NCBI RefSeq assembly: GCF_027579695.1
Contig: NC_083587.1
Coordinates: forward strand, 45,129,732 to 45,193,731
Length of the DNA stretch: 64,000 bases
Source: Neoarius graeffei
Lineage: Eukaryota; Chordata; Actinopteri; Siluriformes; Ariidae
Reading direction: 5' to 3'
The notes under the pieces are model-generated. The model saw only the letters and a program-made list of their open reading frames with translations, was not told the origin of the DNA and did no database searches. Position 1 is the stretch's first letter. The number at the start of each line of letters is the position of its first letter. The translations under genes were made by a program, and so were the position numbers. This document shows, piece by piece, positions 1 through 12,100 of the stretch.

Positions 1-96
1 AGCTGGAGCAGGTGTTGAAATAAACAAGATGCACCAATACGTGTGATTTTGCATATACAAGCATGTGTGTGAGTGTTCACGTCCCTCTGTGTTTAC

Positions 97-174
97 CTGC
101 TTCTTTAGGAGAAACATCCTGCAGGATAAACCAGTCATCTTCCACCTGTTTCTGTCTCTGTTCTTCTCTTTGTG
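97..174 (-). CDS. 4.1 gene tail exon 5, DDWF motif (last one visible)
   Basis: A 78-nt exon with phase 1 at both ends, encoding [20 protein letters not shown] then SPKEA. Acceptor TTTACCAG, donor GTAAAC. Because it ends in a clean donor, the gene must continue to the left of the window. Confidence 0.75.
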
Positions 175-3100
175 CTGGTAAAGTTGGTTGTGTTTCTCTC
201 ACATGAATTGTTCTCTCCTCTCTCCATGTCTTTTCGTCTCCCACGTTTTTGTGCTCCTCTGCTACACGTACCCAATGTGACTGGATATCAATCTCTATTA
301 ATGTAAAAGAAGAAAAAATATACAGTTGTGGTCAGAAGTTTACATACAGTGACATGAATGTCATCTTGGATATGAACGTCATGGCAGTATTTGGGCTTTC
401 AGTAATTTCTTTGAACTGTTCTTTTTCTGTGGCAGAATGATTGTTCAGAATACATCTTTAATAAAAAAACACTAGAATTTGGTGCACAAGTTTTAATTTT
501 CTTTGGGTTTTCTGAAATCAAAACAGGGTCAAATTTATACATACAGGCTGAAAAATGTACATACGCTCACTTAGATTATTAATTCAGAGGTGCTGAAAGT
601 TCCAAAATGTCTCTTATTTTGCCAAGGCCGAGGTCTCTTAACTTCCTGTTAGTGATCATGATTGACTACAGCTGGTAGCTTCTCTGTGCCTTTATAAAAA
701 GGGTTTGTTTACAGCACGCATTGGATTGACCAACACACAATACAATGGGAAAGTCTGAGGAGCTCAGTGCAGATCTGAGAAAGAGGATCGCAGATGTACA
801 CAAGTCTGGAATATCTCTTGGAGCCATTTCTAAACAACTGCAAATTCCAAGATCAGTTCAAACAATTGTATCCAAGTTATTGTGTGGTGTAGTCACTTTG
901 CCAAGCCACTTTGCTTCAAGAAAACCCAAACTGTCACCCTCAGCTGAAAGGAAATTGGTTTGGATGGTCAGGAATAACCTGGGAACCACCATGACACAGC
1001 CCTGCCATGAACTGGAAGCTGATGGATCACTGTCTATAGTTCAGATCACCATGGACTAAAAGGCTGCTATCCAAGAAATAACCCCCTGCTCCAAAATTGA
1101 CACCTTCAAACTTAACTAAACTTTGAAGCTGACCACACGGACAAAGAAAAAGCCTTCTGGAGGAAAGCTGTATGGTCAGATGAGACAAAGATTGAGTTGT
1201 TTGGCCACAATGACCACCATGTACAGAGGGACACTGTACCAGCTGGTGGTGATAGGATCATCATGCTCTGGGGCTGTTTTGCTGCCAGTGGAACTGGTTC
1301 ATTGCACAAAGTGGATGGAATAATGAAAAAGGAAGACTACCTCAATTCTTCAACATAAACCATCAGAAACTTGAACACGACTTGGGACTTGGGAGTTACA
1401 ACAAGACAATGAACCCAAACACGCATCAGAGCTGGTTGTGGAGGATAAAGCAGGCTAACGTTAAGCTTAAAACAAGTCCTGACTTCAACCCTATTGAAAA
1501 TATATGGACAGTGCTTATAAGTCAAATCCATGCCAAGAAAAAAAAAATTAATTGAACTCTAACAATTCTACCATGAAGAGTCGTGAAATAGCCAACCAGA
1601 ATTCTGTCAGAAGCTTGTTCACGGTAAACAAAAATGTTTGGTCAAGGTGAATCTTGCGAAGAGACATTTTACCCAAATATTACGTGTGCTATATGTATAT
1701 TTTTGACTCTGTATGTATAATTTTGACCCTGTGTTGATTTCAGAAAACCCAAAGAAAATTAAAACTTATGCACCAAATTCTAGTGTTTTTTTTTTTATTA
1801 AAGATGTATGCTGTACAATCATTCTGCCACAGAAAAAGAACAGTTCAAAGAAATTACTGAAAGCCCAAATATTGCCATGACATTCATATCCAAGATGACA
1901 TTCATGTCACTGTATGTAAGCTTCCGACCACAACTGTACATATACAGTATATACTATACATGGATGTCTGATGCCATTAAATGATTGAAGTTACCGAATG
2001 TAACAAAACATTTTGAGTGCAAATAACACAAGTAAGTGGAACCATGGCTTCTGCAGTTGCCTCTGGAGTTTATGGCACAAATAATGAAGTTCATGACTTC
2101 CTTCTTGAACTGTGTACCTACAATATGATCACTGGGCTCCATCAATGACTGTGTGACTTGTCAAACAGGTGGGCTTATTTGCTTATTGCAATGCCAAACA
2201 CATTAACTAGAATGATGTCCACGACACCACACATTCAGACCGCACATGCAACGACAGACGTAGGTGATCCCGAAAATCAAATGACGCATCTGCATCAACT
2301 TTCTACGTCTAAATATTGAATCATTTGAACTTGAGTTGCAGAGTTAAATCACTACCTTTTGTCACCGTTTGGACACAGGGTTCCTATTTTACTAGTTTTA
2401 TCTCCTATGCATGCCAAGCTTGCTATAATCCTTTTTCTGAACTTTATTCCTTAATATTTGGTACGATTGTGGTAAGACATGCCTGGAAATCATTGGACCT
2501 TTCATGAGGTCCCATGAATGCTCAATTTGTTATCATTTCACTGTGTGGTTAACAACAAACTAGAATCTTGTACAAAGTTAGAAAGATATTAAAAAATGAT
2601 ATCATAATAAGTTGCTGTACTAAATCACTCAAGGCGAACTATAAACTACTTGTATGATGGTAAGAAAGCTGCAAGTAGATTATATTAATATATTCTATCA
2701 TTCTACACTCATCAATTTATCACTATTTTAATTCATAAACATGTGACAAAGAAACACTGATTTTTCCCCCCTAGAGTCATCTGTATGAGGTAATAGTTAC
2801 TATGTAAATATATGCAAATTACTTGGTGCGGTTTTAGTTGTACCTGATGGACGCAGTGCAGGTTGCCTGGTCTGTGTAGATCGTGGAAGCAATTCCAGCA
2901 AAATGTACCAGTCATCTTTCATCTGGACAGGTGTTAGAGTGCTTACTCTTTGGAGTTCCCCCTCTATCCACTGTCTAATCTCTGCTTTTTGCTCTGTTGT
3001 GTCCATGGTAGGACCTTGAAGTTGTAAAAATACAGAAGTGATGTAGATGGAATTTATACTGTTGTATATGGGATTATACAGGACAATCCCAAATCAGAAA

Positions 3101-6100
3101 AAAAAAAGTTGGGCCGGTATGGAAAATGCAAATAAACAAAGAAAGCAATGATGTCTACATTTACTTTGACTTGTATTTCATTGCAGACAGTCTGAACCCA
3201 ATATATTTCATGTTTCATCTGGTCGACTTCATTTCATTTGTTAATATACATCCATTCCTGCATTTCAGGCCTGCAATACATTCCAAAAAAATTGCACTGG
3301 GGCAATTTAGGGCTAGTAATGAGGTAAAACAATTAAATAATGATGTGATTCGCAACACGTGATGTCAACAGGCGATTATAATCATGATTTGGTACAAAAT
3401 CAGTATCCAGGAAAGGCCTAGTACAACCCCGATTCCAAAAAAATTGGGACAAAGTACAAATTGTAAATAAAAACGGAATGCAATGATGTGGAAGTTTCAA
3501 AATTCCATATTTTATTCATGATAGAACATAGATGACATATCAAATGTTTAAACTGAGAAAATGTATCATCTCATCTCATCTCATCTCATTATATCTAGCC
3601 GCTTTATCCTGTTCTACAGGGTCGCAGGCAAGCTGGAGCCTATCCCAGCTGACTACGGGCGAAAGGCGGGGTACACCCTGGACAAGTCGCCAGGTCATCA
3701 CAGGGCTGACACATAGACACAGACAACCATTCACACTCACATTCACACCTACGGTCAATTTAGAGTCACCAGTTAACCTAACCTGCATGTCTTTGGACTG
3801 TGGGGGAAACCGGAGCACCCGGAGGAAACCCACGCGGACACGGGGAGAACATGCAAACTCCACACAGAAAGGCCCTCGCCGGCCACGGGGCTCGAACCCG
3901 GACCTTCTTGCTGTGAGGCGACAGCGCTAACCACTACACCACCATGCCGCCCAAAATGTATCATTTAAAGAGAAAAATTAGGTGATTTTAAATTTCATGA
4001 CAACAACACATCTCAAAAAAGTTGGGACAAGGCCATGTTTACCACTGTGAGACATCCCCTTTTCTCTTTACAACAGTCTGTAAACGTCTGGGGACTGAGG
4101 AGACAAGTTGCTCAAGTTTAGGGATAGGAATGTTAACCCATTCTTGTCTAATGTAGGATTCTAGTTGCTCAACTGTCTTAGGTCATTTCTGTTGTATCTT
4201 CCATTTTATGATGCGCCAAATGTTTTCTATGGGTGAAAGATCTGGACTGCAGGCTGGCCAGTTCAGTACCTGGACCCTTCTTCTACGCAGCCATGATGCT
4301 GTAATTGATGCAGTATGTGGTTTGGCATTGTCATGTTGGAAAATGCAAGGTCTTCCCTGAAAGAGACGTTGTCTGGATGGGAGCATATGTTGCTCTAGAA
4401 CCTGGATATACCTTTCAGCATTGATGGTGTCTTTCCAGATGTGTAAGCTGCCCATGCCACACGCACTAATGCAACCCCATACCATCAGAGATGCAGGCTT
4501 CTGAACTGAGCGCTGATAACAACTTGGGTCGTCCTTCTCCTCTTTAGTCCGAATGACACGGCGTCCCTGATTTCCATAAAGAACTTCAAATTTTGATTCG
4601 TCTGACCACAGAACAGTTTTCCACTTTGCCACAGTCCATTTTAAATGAGCCTTGGCCCAGAGAAGACGTCTGCGCTTCTGGATCATGTTTAGATACAGCT
4701 TCTTCTTTGAACTATAGAGTTTTAGCTGGCAATGGCGGATGGCACGATGAATTGTGTTCACAGATAATGTTCTCTGGAAATATTCCTGAGCCCATTTTGT
4801 GATTTCCAATACAGAAGCATGCCTGTATGTGATGCAGTGCCATCTAAGGGCCCGAAGATCAGGGGCACCCGGTATGGTTTTCCGGCCTTGACCCTTACGC
4901 ACAGATTCTCTGAATCTTTTGATGATATTATGCACTGTAGATGATGATATGTTCAAACTCTTTATAATTTTACACTGTCGAACTCCTTTCTGATATTGCT
5001 CCACTATTTGTCGGCACAGAATTAGGGGGATTGGTGATCCTCTTCCCATCTTTACTTCTGAGAGCCGCTGCCACTCCAAGATGCTCTTTTTATACCCAGT
5101 CATGTTAATGACCTATTGCCAATTGACCTAATGAGTTGCAATTTGGTCCTCCAGCTGTTCCTTTTTTGTACCTTTAACTTTTCCAGCCTCTTATTGCCCT
5201 TGTCCCAACTTTTTTGAGATGTGTTGCTGTCATGAAATTTCAAATGAGCCAATATTTGGCATGAAATTTCAAAATGTCTCACTTTTGACATTTGATATGT
5301 TGTCTATGTTCTATTGTGAATACAATATCAGTTTTTGAGATTTGTAAATTATTGCATTCCGTTTTTATTTACAATTTGTACTTTGTCCCAACTTTTTTGG
5401 AATCGGGGTTGTATTTGAGAAGCGGAGATAGGCCGAGGATCTCCAGTTTGTCAACAAATCCATGAGAATATTATTGAAATGCTTAAAAACAATTTTCCTC
5501 AAAGAAAGATACAAAGGGATTTGGATATTTCACCTTCTATACTGCATAACATCATTAAACAAGTCAAGGAATCTGGAGGAATTTCAGTGTGTAAAGGTAA
5601 GAGTATAAACTGAACACCTGTGATCTCCAATCCCTCAGTTGGATCTGCCCCAAAAGCGGTCATTCATCTATAGCTGATATAACCACCTGGGCTCGGGATT
5701 ACTTTGGCAAATCATTGTCAAGTATTACAATGCAAAGTTACATCCACAAATGCCAGTTAAAACTTTACTGTGCAAAATGGAAGCTTTATATTAACTGTGT
5801 CCAGAAGCACTGTTGATTCTCTGAGCTCGGCAGCATCTGGGATGGACCATCACATAGTGGAAATGTATACTGTGGTCAGATGAATCAGTATTGCAGGTCT
5901 TTTTTGTTAGAAATGGACACCGAGTTCTCCGGACCAAAGACAAAAAGGACCATCCAGAATGTTACCTGCAAAACGTCTCAAAGTCAGGGTCTGTCATGGT
6001 ATGGGGTTGTGTCAGTGCCCTTGGCAAAGGTAACTTACACTTCTGTGATGGAGCATTAATGCAGAAAAGTACATTGAGAGTACATTTAGAGCAACATGCT

Positions 6101-9100
6101 GCCTTCAAGACGACATCTTTTCCAGAGAGATTTCAACAAGACAATACAAAACCACATTCTGCACACATTACAAAGGCATGGCTGTGGAAGAAGAGGGTGT
6201 CCATTCCCTCTGTCCCCAATAGAGAATGTGTGGGGAATTTTAAAACGAAAAACATTATAAGGACAACAACCCCAAAACTTTAAGTTGCATGCCTTAAGAC
6301 CTGTTTGTAGAAACAATGGGACAAAATAACACCTGAAATGTTTCATCACTCAGTCCTTAATCATCTTTTAAGTGTTGTGAGAAGGAATGGCAACATTACA
6401 AAGTAGTAAATGCTTTACAGTCGTAACTTTTTATGAAATGTGTTGCAAGAATCAAAATTTAAATAAATATTTATTTTGAAAAAACAATAAAATTCATGAG
6501 GTAAAACATCAAATAATGTGCTGTCATATTGCTTTGTGGTTATCACTGTTGCCTCACAGCAAGAAGGTCCTGGGTTCAAGCCCAGTGGTCGACGGAGGCC
6601 TTTCTATATGGAGTTTGCATGTTCTCCCCGTGTCTGCGTGGGTTTCTTCCGGGTGCTCCGGTTTCCTCCACAGTCCAAAGACGTACGGTTAGGTTAACAT
6701 GGGCTGAAATGCCCATGAGCAAGGCATCTAACCCCAAATTGCTCCCCAGGTGCTGTAGCATATGTGTGTGTGCTCATTGTTCACGTGCGTGTTCACTGTT
6801 TCAGATGGGTTAAATGCAGAGAGGAATTTCACTGTGCTTATGTGTACGTGTGATAAATAAAGTTCTTCTTGTCGTATTGTTTTGAGTGAAATGCAGGTCA
6901 TAGATTATTTACAAATTATTGTTTTCAGTTTTAATATCAATTTCAACATACCGTCCCAACTTTTTTCTGATTTGGGGTTGTAAATTACCCCTATAGATTT
7001 TCTATATACAGTACTGTGCTATATAAAGACAGATACATACACTGTAAACTTAATTATCAAACTTAATCGTCACTTCACAAATGTGTTATGAAGGTCTAAT
7101 AATGGTACATTTCATAAAATTGTTTCTGATTATTCTATAAACTTGCAATTCATTAGACTATTGATTATTGTACAACCCCGATTCCAAAAAAGTTGGGACA
7201 AACTACAAATTGTAAATAAAAATGGAATGCAATAATTTACAAATCTCAAAAACTGATATTGTATTCACAATAGAACATAGACAACATATCAAATGTCGAA
7301 AGTGAGACATTTTGAAATTTCATGCCAAATATTGGCTCATTTGAAATTTCATGACAGCAACACATCTCAAAAAAGTTGGGACAGGGGCAATAAGAGGCTG
7401 GAAAAGTTAAAGGTACAAAAGAGGAACAGCTGGAGGACCAAATTGCAACTCATTAGGCCAATTGGCAATAGGTCATTAACATGACTGGGTATAAAAAGAG
7501 CATCTTGGAGTGGCAGCAGCTCTCAGAAGTAAAGATGGGAAGAGGATCAGCAATCCCCCTAATTCTGCACTGACAAATAGTGGAGCAATATCAGAAAGGA
7601 GTTTGACAGTGTAAAATTGCAAAGAGTTTGAACATATCATCATCTACAGTGCATAATATCATCAAAAGATTCAGAGAATCTGGAAGAATCTCTGTGCGTA
7701 AGGGTCAAGGCCGGAAAACCATACTGGGTGCCCGTGATCTTCGGGCCCTTAGATGGCACTGCATCACATACAGGCATGCTTCTGTATTGGAAATCACAAA
7801 ATGGGCTCAGGAATATTTCCAGAGAACATTATCTGTGAACACAATTCACCGTGCCATTCGCCGTTGCCAGCTAAAACTCTATAGTTCAAAGAAGAAGCCG
7901 TATCTAAACATGATCCAGAAGCGCAGACGTCTTCTCTGGGGAAAGGCTCATTTAAAATGGACTGTGGCAAAGTGGAAAACTGTTCTGTGGTCAGACGAAT
8001 CAAAATTTGAAGTTCTTTATGGAAATCAGGGACGCTGTGTCATTCGGACTAAAGAGGAGAAGGACGACCCAAGTTGTTATCAGCACTCAGTTCAGAAGCC
8101 TGCATCTCTGATGGTATGGGGTTGCATTAGTGCGTGTGGCATGGGCAGCTTACACATCTGGAAAGACACCATCAATGCTGAAAGGTATATCCAGGTTCTA
8201 GAACAACATATGCTCCCATCCAGACGACGACTCTTTCAGGGAAGACCTTGCATTTTCCAACATGACAATGCCAAACCACATACTGCATCAATTACAGCAT
8301 CATGGCTGCGTAGAAGAAGGGTCCGGGTACTGAACTGGCCAGCCTGCAGTCCAGATCTTTCACCCATAGAAAACATTTGGCGCATCATAAAATGGAAGAT
8401 ATGACAAAAAAGACCTAAGGCAGTTGAGCAACTAGAATCCTACATTAGACAAGAATGGGTTAACATTCCTATCCCTAAACTTGAGCAACTTGTCTCCTCA
8501 GTCCCCAGACGTTTACAGACTGTTGTAAAGAGAAAAGGGGATGTCTCACAGTGGGAAACATGGCCTTGTCCCAACTTTTTTGAGATGTGTTGTTGTCATG
8601 AAATTTAACATCACCTAATTTTTCTCTTTAAATGATACATTTTCTCAGTTTAAACATTTGATATGTCATCTATGTTCTATTCTGAATAAAATATGGAATT
8701 TTGAAACGTCCACATCATTGCATTCCGTTTTTATTTACAATTTGTTCTTTGTCCCAACTTTTTTGGAATCGGGGTTGTATATACTGATTTTAACAGACTC
8801 AAGACATGATAACACTGATCTTAAAGAAAGGTTTTTTTTGTGAGTTATTATTGGGTATTATAACTGCAGACAAACACACATCATTAACTTAGAGATCTGA
8901 ATGAAGTTGCATACCTGCACTTGCTGAAGATACCCCCAAGGATTTGCGATCCAGCAAAAGGTACCATTCACCTCTCTCTCCTCGTTCTTGTCTTTTCTTT
9001 TCTACATCCTGTAGCTTTTGTCCAGACGTTGCAACTCCTAGTAGTCTTGCAGGTACTGAAGAACCCATCAGTTTGTGCTCCAGCAGAATGTACCAGTCGT

Positions 9101-12100
9101 CACTTTGCCTTCGTTGTCTCCCTGCCTGCTGCACTTGTTGCAGTTTTTGCTCTAAAACTTCTACTTCCTGTAATCTGACTTTCAGCCTTTCTAGGTCCTT
9201 CAGTCTTTGTTCAATACTCTCTACTTCCTGTATTGTTTCCTCTAATTCTTCTATATTTTCCTCAAACACTTCTTGACTTGTCTTTAACATCAAGTCATGT
9301 ACTGTGTCTACGACTTCCATCCCCCTTATCCTTTGTTCAACCAAAGCCTCCTGAGATTGTCCTGTATGAGGTTCTACTTCCTGTGTTCTCTGTTCATACA
9401 TTACAACTCTTTGGATTTCCTTTCCATCCCCTTCTTGTTCTAGCGTTTCCCTCATAACCTTCAGTATTTTCACACTGCCTCCGATATCAAACTCTAGATC
9501 TTCTCCAACAATGTCTGATTTCATTAGGTTTCTTTCCATTTCCAGTTCCTCATGTTGACTTGTCTTTAACATCAAGTCATGTACTGTGTCTACGACTTCC
9601 ATCCCCCTTATCCTTTGTCCAACCAAAGCCTCCTGAGATTGTCCTGTATGAGGTTCTACTTCCTGTGTTCTCTGTTCATACATTACAACTCTTTGGATTT
9701 CCTCTCCATCCCCTTCTTGTTCTAGCGTTTCCCTCATAACCTTCAGTATTTTCACACTGCCTCCGATATCAAACTCTAGATCTTCTCCAACAATGTCTGA
9801 TTTCATTAGGTTTCTTTCCATTTCCAGTTCCTCATGTTGACTTGTCTTTAACATCAAGTCATGTACTGTGTCTACGACTTCCATCCCCCTTATCCTTTGT
9901 CCAACCAAAGCCTCCTGAGATTGTCCTGTACGAGGTTCTACTTCCTGTGTTCTCTGTTCATACATTACAACTCTTTGGATTTCCTCTCCATCCCCTTCTT
10001 GTTCTAGCGTTTCCCTCATAGCCTTCAGTATTTTCACACTGCCTCCGATATCAAACTCTAGATCTTCTCCAACAATGTCTGATTTCATTAGGTTTCTTTC
10101 CATTTCCAGTTCCTCATGTTGACTTGTCTTTAACATCAAGTCATGTACTGTGTCTACGACTTCCATCCCCCTTATCCTTTGTCCAACCAAAGCCTCCTGA
10201 GATTGTTCTGTATGAGGTTCTACTTCCTGTGTTCTCTGTTCATACATTACAACTCTTTGGATTTCCTCTCCATCCCCTTCTTGTTCTAGCGTTTCCCTCA
10301 TAACCTTCATTATTTTCACACTGTCTCCAATATCAAACTCTACATCTTCTCCAACAACGTCTGGTTTCATTAGGTTTCTTTCCATTTCCAGTTCCTCATG
10401 TTGTTCTGTCACAGCCTCAACCTCTTTTCTTATTTTGACAATCTTTATATTCTTCTCTGAGGTTCTTTCTATCCATTCCAGCTCTTCTCTCTGCTCTTCA
10501 GCTTGAGAGGTCTGCAGAGACACTGAGGGTAGAAACAGCAATATTAATGCCTGATCTCTCAGTGTTTCCAGGTCAGGAGGTTTCCAGCAAAATTAGGACT
10601 TTATCATCAGGTCTGGAGCTGGACTTTCTGCATTAATGACATTCATTATCACAAATGCTTTGCAGACCAAATACAGTGCCTTGCAAAAGCATTCATCCCC
10701 CTTGGTGTTTGTACTGTTTTGTCACATTACAAGCTGGAATTAAAATGGATCACTGGGGGTTTAGCACCATTTGATTTATACAACATGCCTACCACTTTAA
10801 GGGGCAATTTTTTTTTAAAAATTGTGACACAAAAAGTTCAATTTTAGTCTCATCTGACCAGAGAATCTTCTTCCATGTGTTTGGGGAGTCTGCCACATGT
10901 TGTTGGGCAAACTACAAACATGTTTTTTTCTTTTTCTTTAAGCAATGGCTTTTTTCTGGCCACTCTTCCATAAAGCCCCACTCTGTGGAGTGTACTGCTT
11001 AAAGTGGTCCTATGGACAGATACTCCCATCTCCGCTGTGGATCTTTGCAGCTCCTTCAGCATTATCTTTGGTGGCTTTGTTGCATCTCTGCTTAACGCCC
11101 TCTTTGCTCGGTCTGTGAGTTTTGGTTGGCGGCCTTCTCGTCAGGTTTGTAGTGGTGCCATATTCTTTCCATTTTGCTATAATGGATTTAATGGTGCTCC
11201 CTGGGATATTCAAAGTTTGGGATATTTTTTATTACCCAACCCTGATCTGTACTTCTTCACAAGTTTGTCTCTGGCCTGTTTGGAGTGCTCCTTCGTTTTC
11301 ATGTTGCTTGCTTAGTAGTGTTGCAGAGTCACGGTCCTTCCAGAACAGGTTGATTTATACAGACATCATGTGACAGATCATGTGACACTTTGATTGCACA
11401 CAGGTGGATCTTAATCAACTAATTATGTGACTTATGAAGTGAATTGGTTGGACCAGCTCTTATTTAGGGGGTTCATACGAAAGGGGGTGAATACTTATGC
11501 ACACTCTAGATTTCTGTTTTTTCATCTTAATCACTGTTTGTGTCACAATAAATTTTTTTTTTTAAACCTAACTATTTGCACCTTTAAAGTGGTAGGCATG
11601 TTGTGGAAATCAAATGGTACTAATCCTCCAAAAATCCATTTTAATTCCAACTTATAACGTGAAGACAGGAGAAACACCAAGAGGGATGAATACTTTTGCA
11701 AGACAGTGTATATGAGCTGAAGTTTTTTGTTTAATGCAGCCAGAAAATTAACCAGTAAAACTGGCACAATCCTTTTACAGTACGGGTGTGCATCAGTGAA
11801 CTGGTTTGCTTATTCACATTTTAGGACCTTGATGAAAAACCTGTTTAGGAATACTGTATACCGATAATATGGCTTTATTTTAAAACATATTGCAATTATT
11901 GCTATTATATAAACATATAATACTATCATTTTGACTTTGTTAATATCACCCTTTGTTTGTACTGGTAACCATGATATTAGGATGTAAAATACGGTTTGGA
12001 AAGATGTTATGCTTTGGTATCAGTCTGTTTTCATCGATCATTTGACCTTTTGGGTTCATTTTGTCAGAAAGCTCTGGCAACCCATTCCTTTATCAGAAAA

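Larger units (their letters stand above)
3424..5411 (-). mobile_element. Tc1-like DD34E transposon (family a), nested, itself split by a SINE
   Basis: Terminal inverted repeats CAACCCCGATTCC / GGAATCGGGGTTG are flanked by TA. A second internal repeat AAAAAAGTTGGGACAA follows at each side. A SINE with a 10-bp target duplication (AAAATGTATC) lies at 3568-3952. The transposase is on the minus strand. Confidence 0.93.
3079..6980 (+). mobile_element. Outer Tc1-like transposon (family b), split by a nested Tc1 copy
   Basis: The left end has AATCCCAAATCAGAAAAA...AGTTGGG. The right end is GTCCCAAC...TGATTTGGGGTTG followed by TA. Homology to transposase runs on the plus strand from about 5440 to 6410. 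At a TA near 3422 the element is interrupted by a complete second Tc1 copy (3424-5411). A SINE (about 6525-6872) lies in its 3' region. Many frame breaks show it is old. Confidence 0.75.

Noticed and set aside
3004-3006. ATG at 3006 as the start of a separate small minus-strand gene
   Set aside because: The frame is flanked by an acceptor and a donor in phase 1, matches the other tail exons of the 4.1 gene and shares their motif, so the Met is internal.
8921-9457. Plus-strand frames of 74-110 codons, Ser/Leu/Cys-rich
   Set aside because: Antisense to the giant 4.1 exon, whose own strand has good splice sites, matching phase and repeated motifs.
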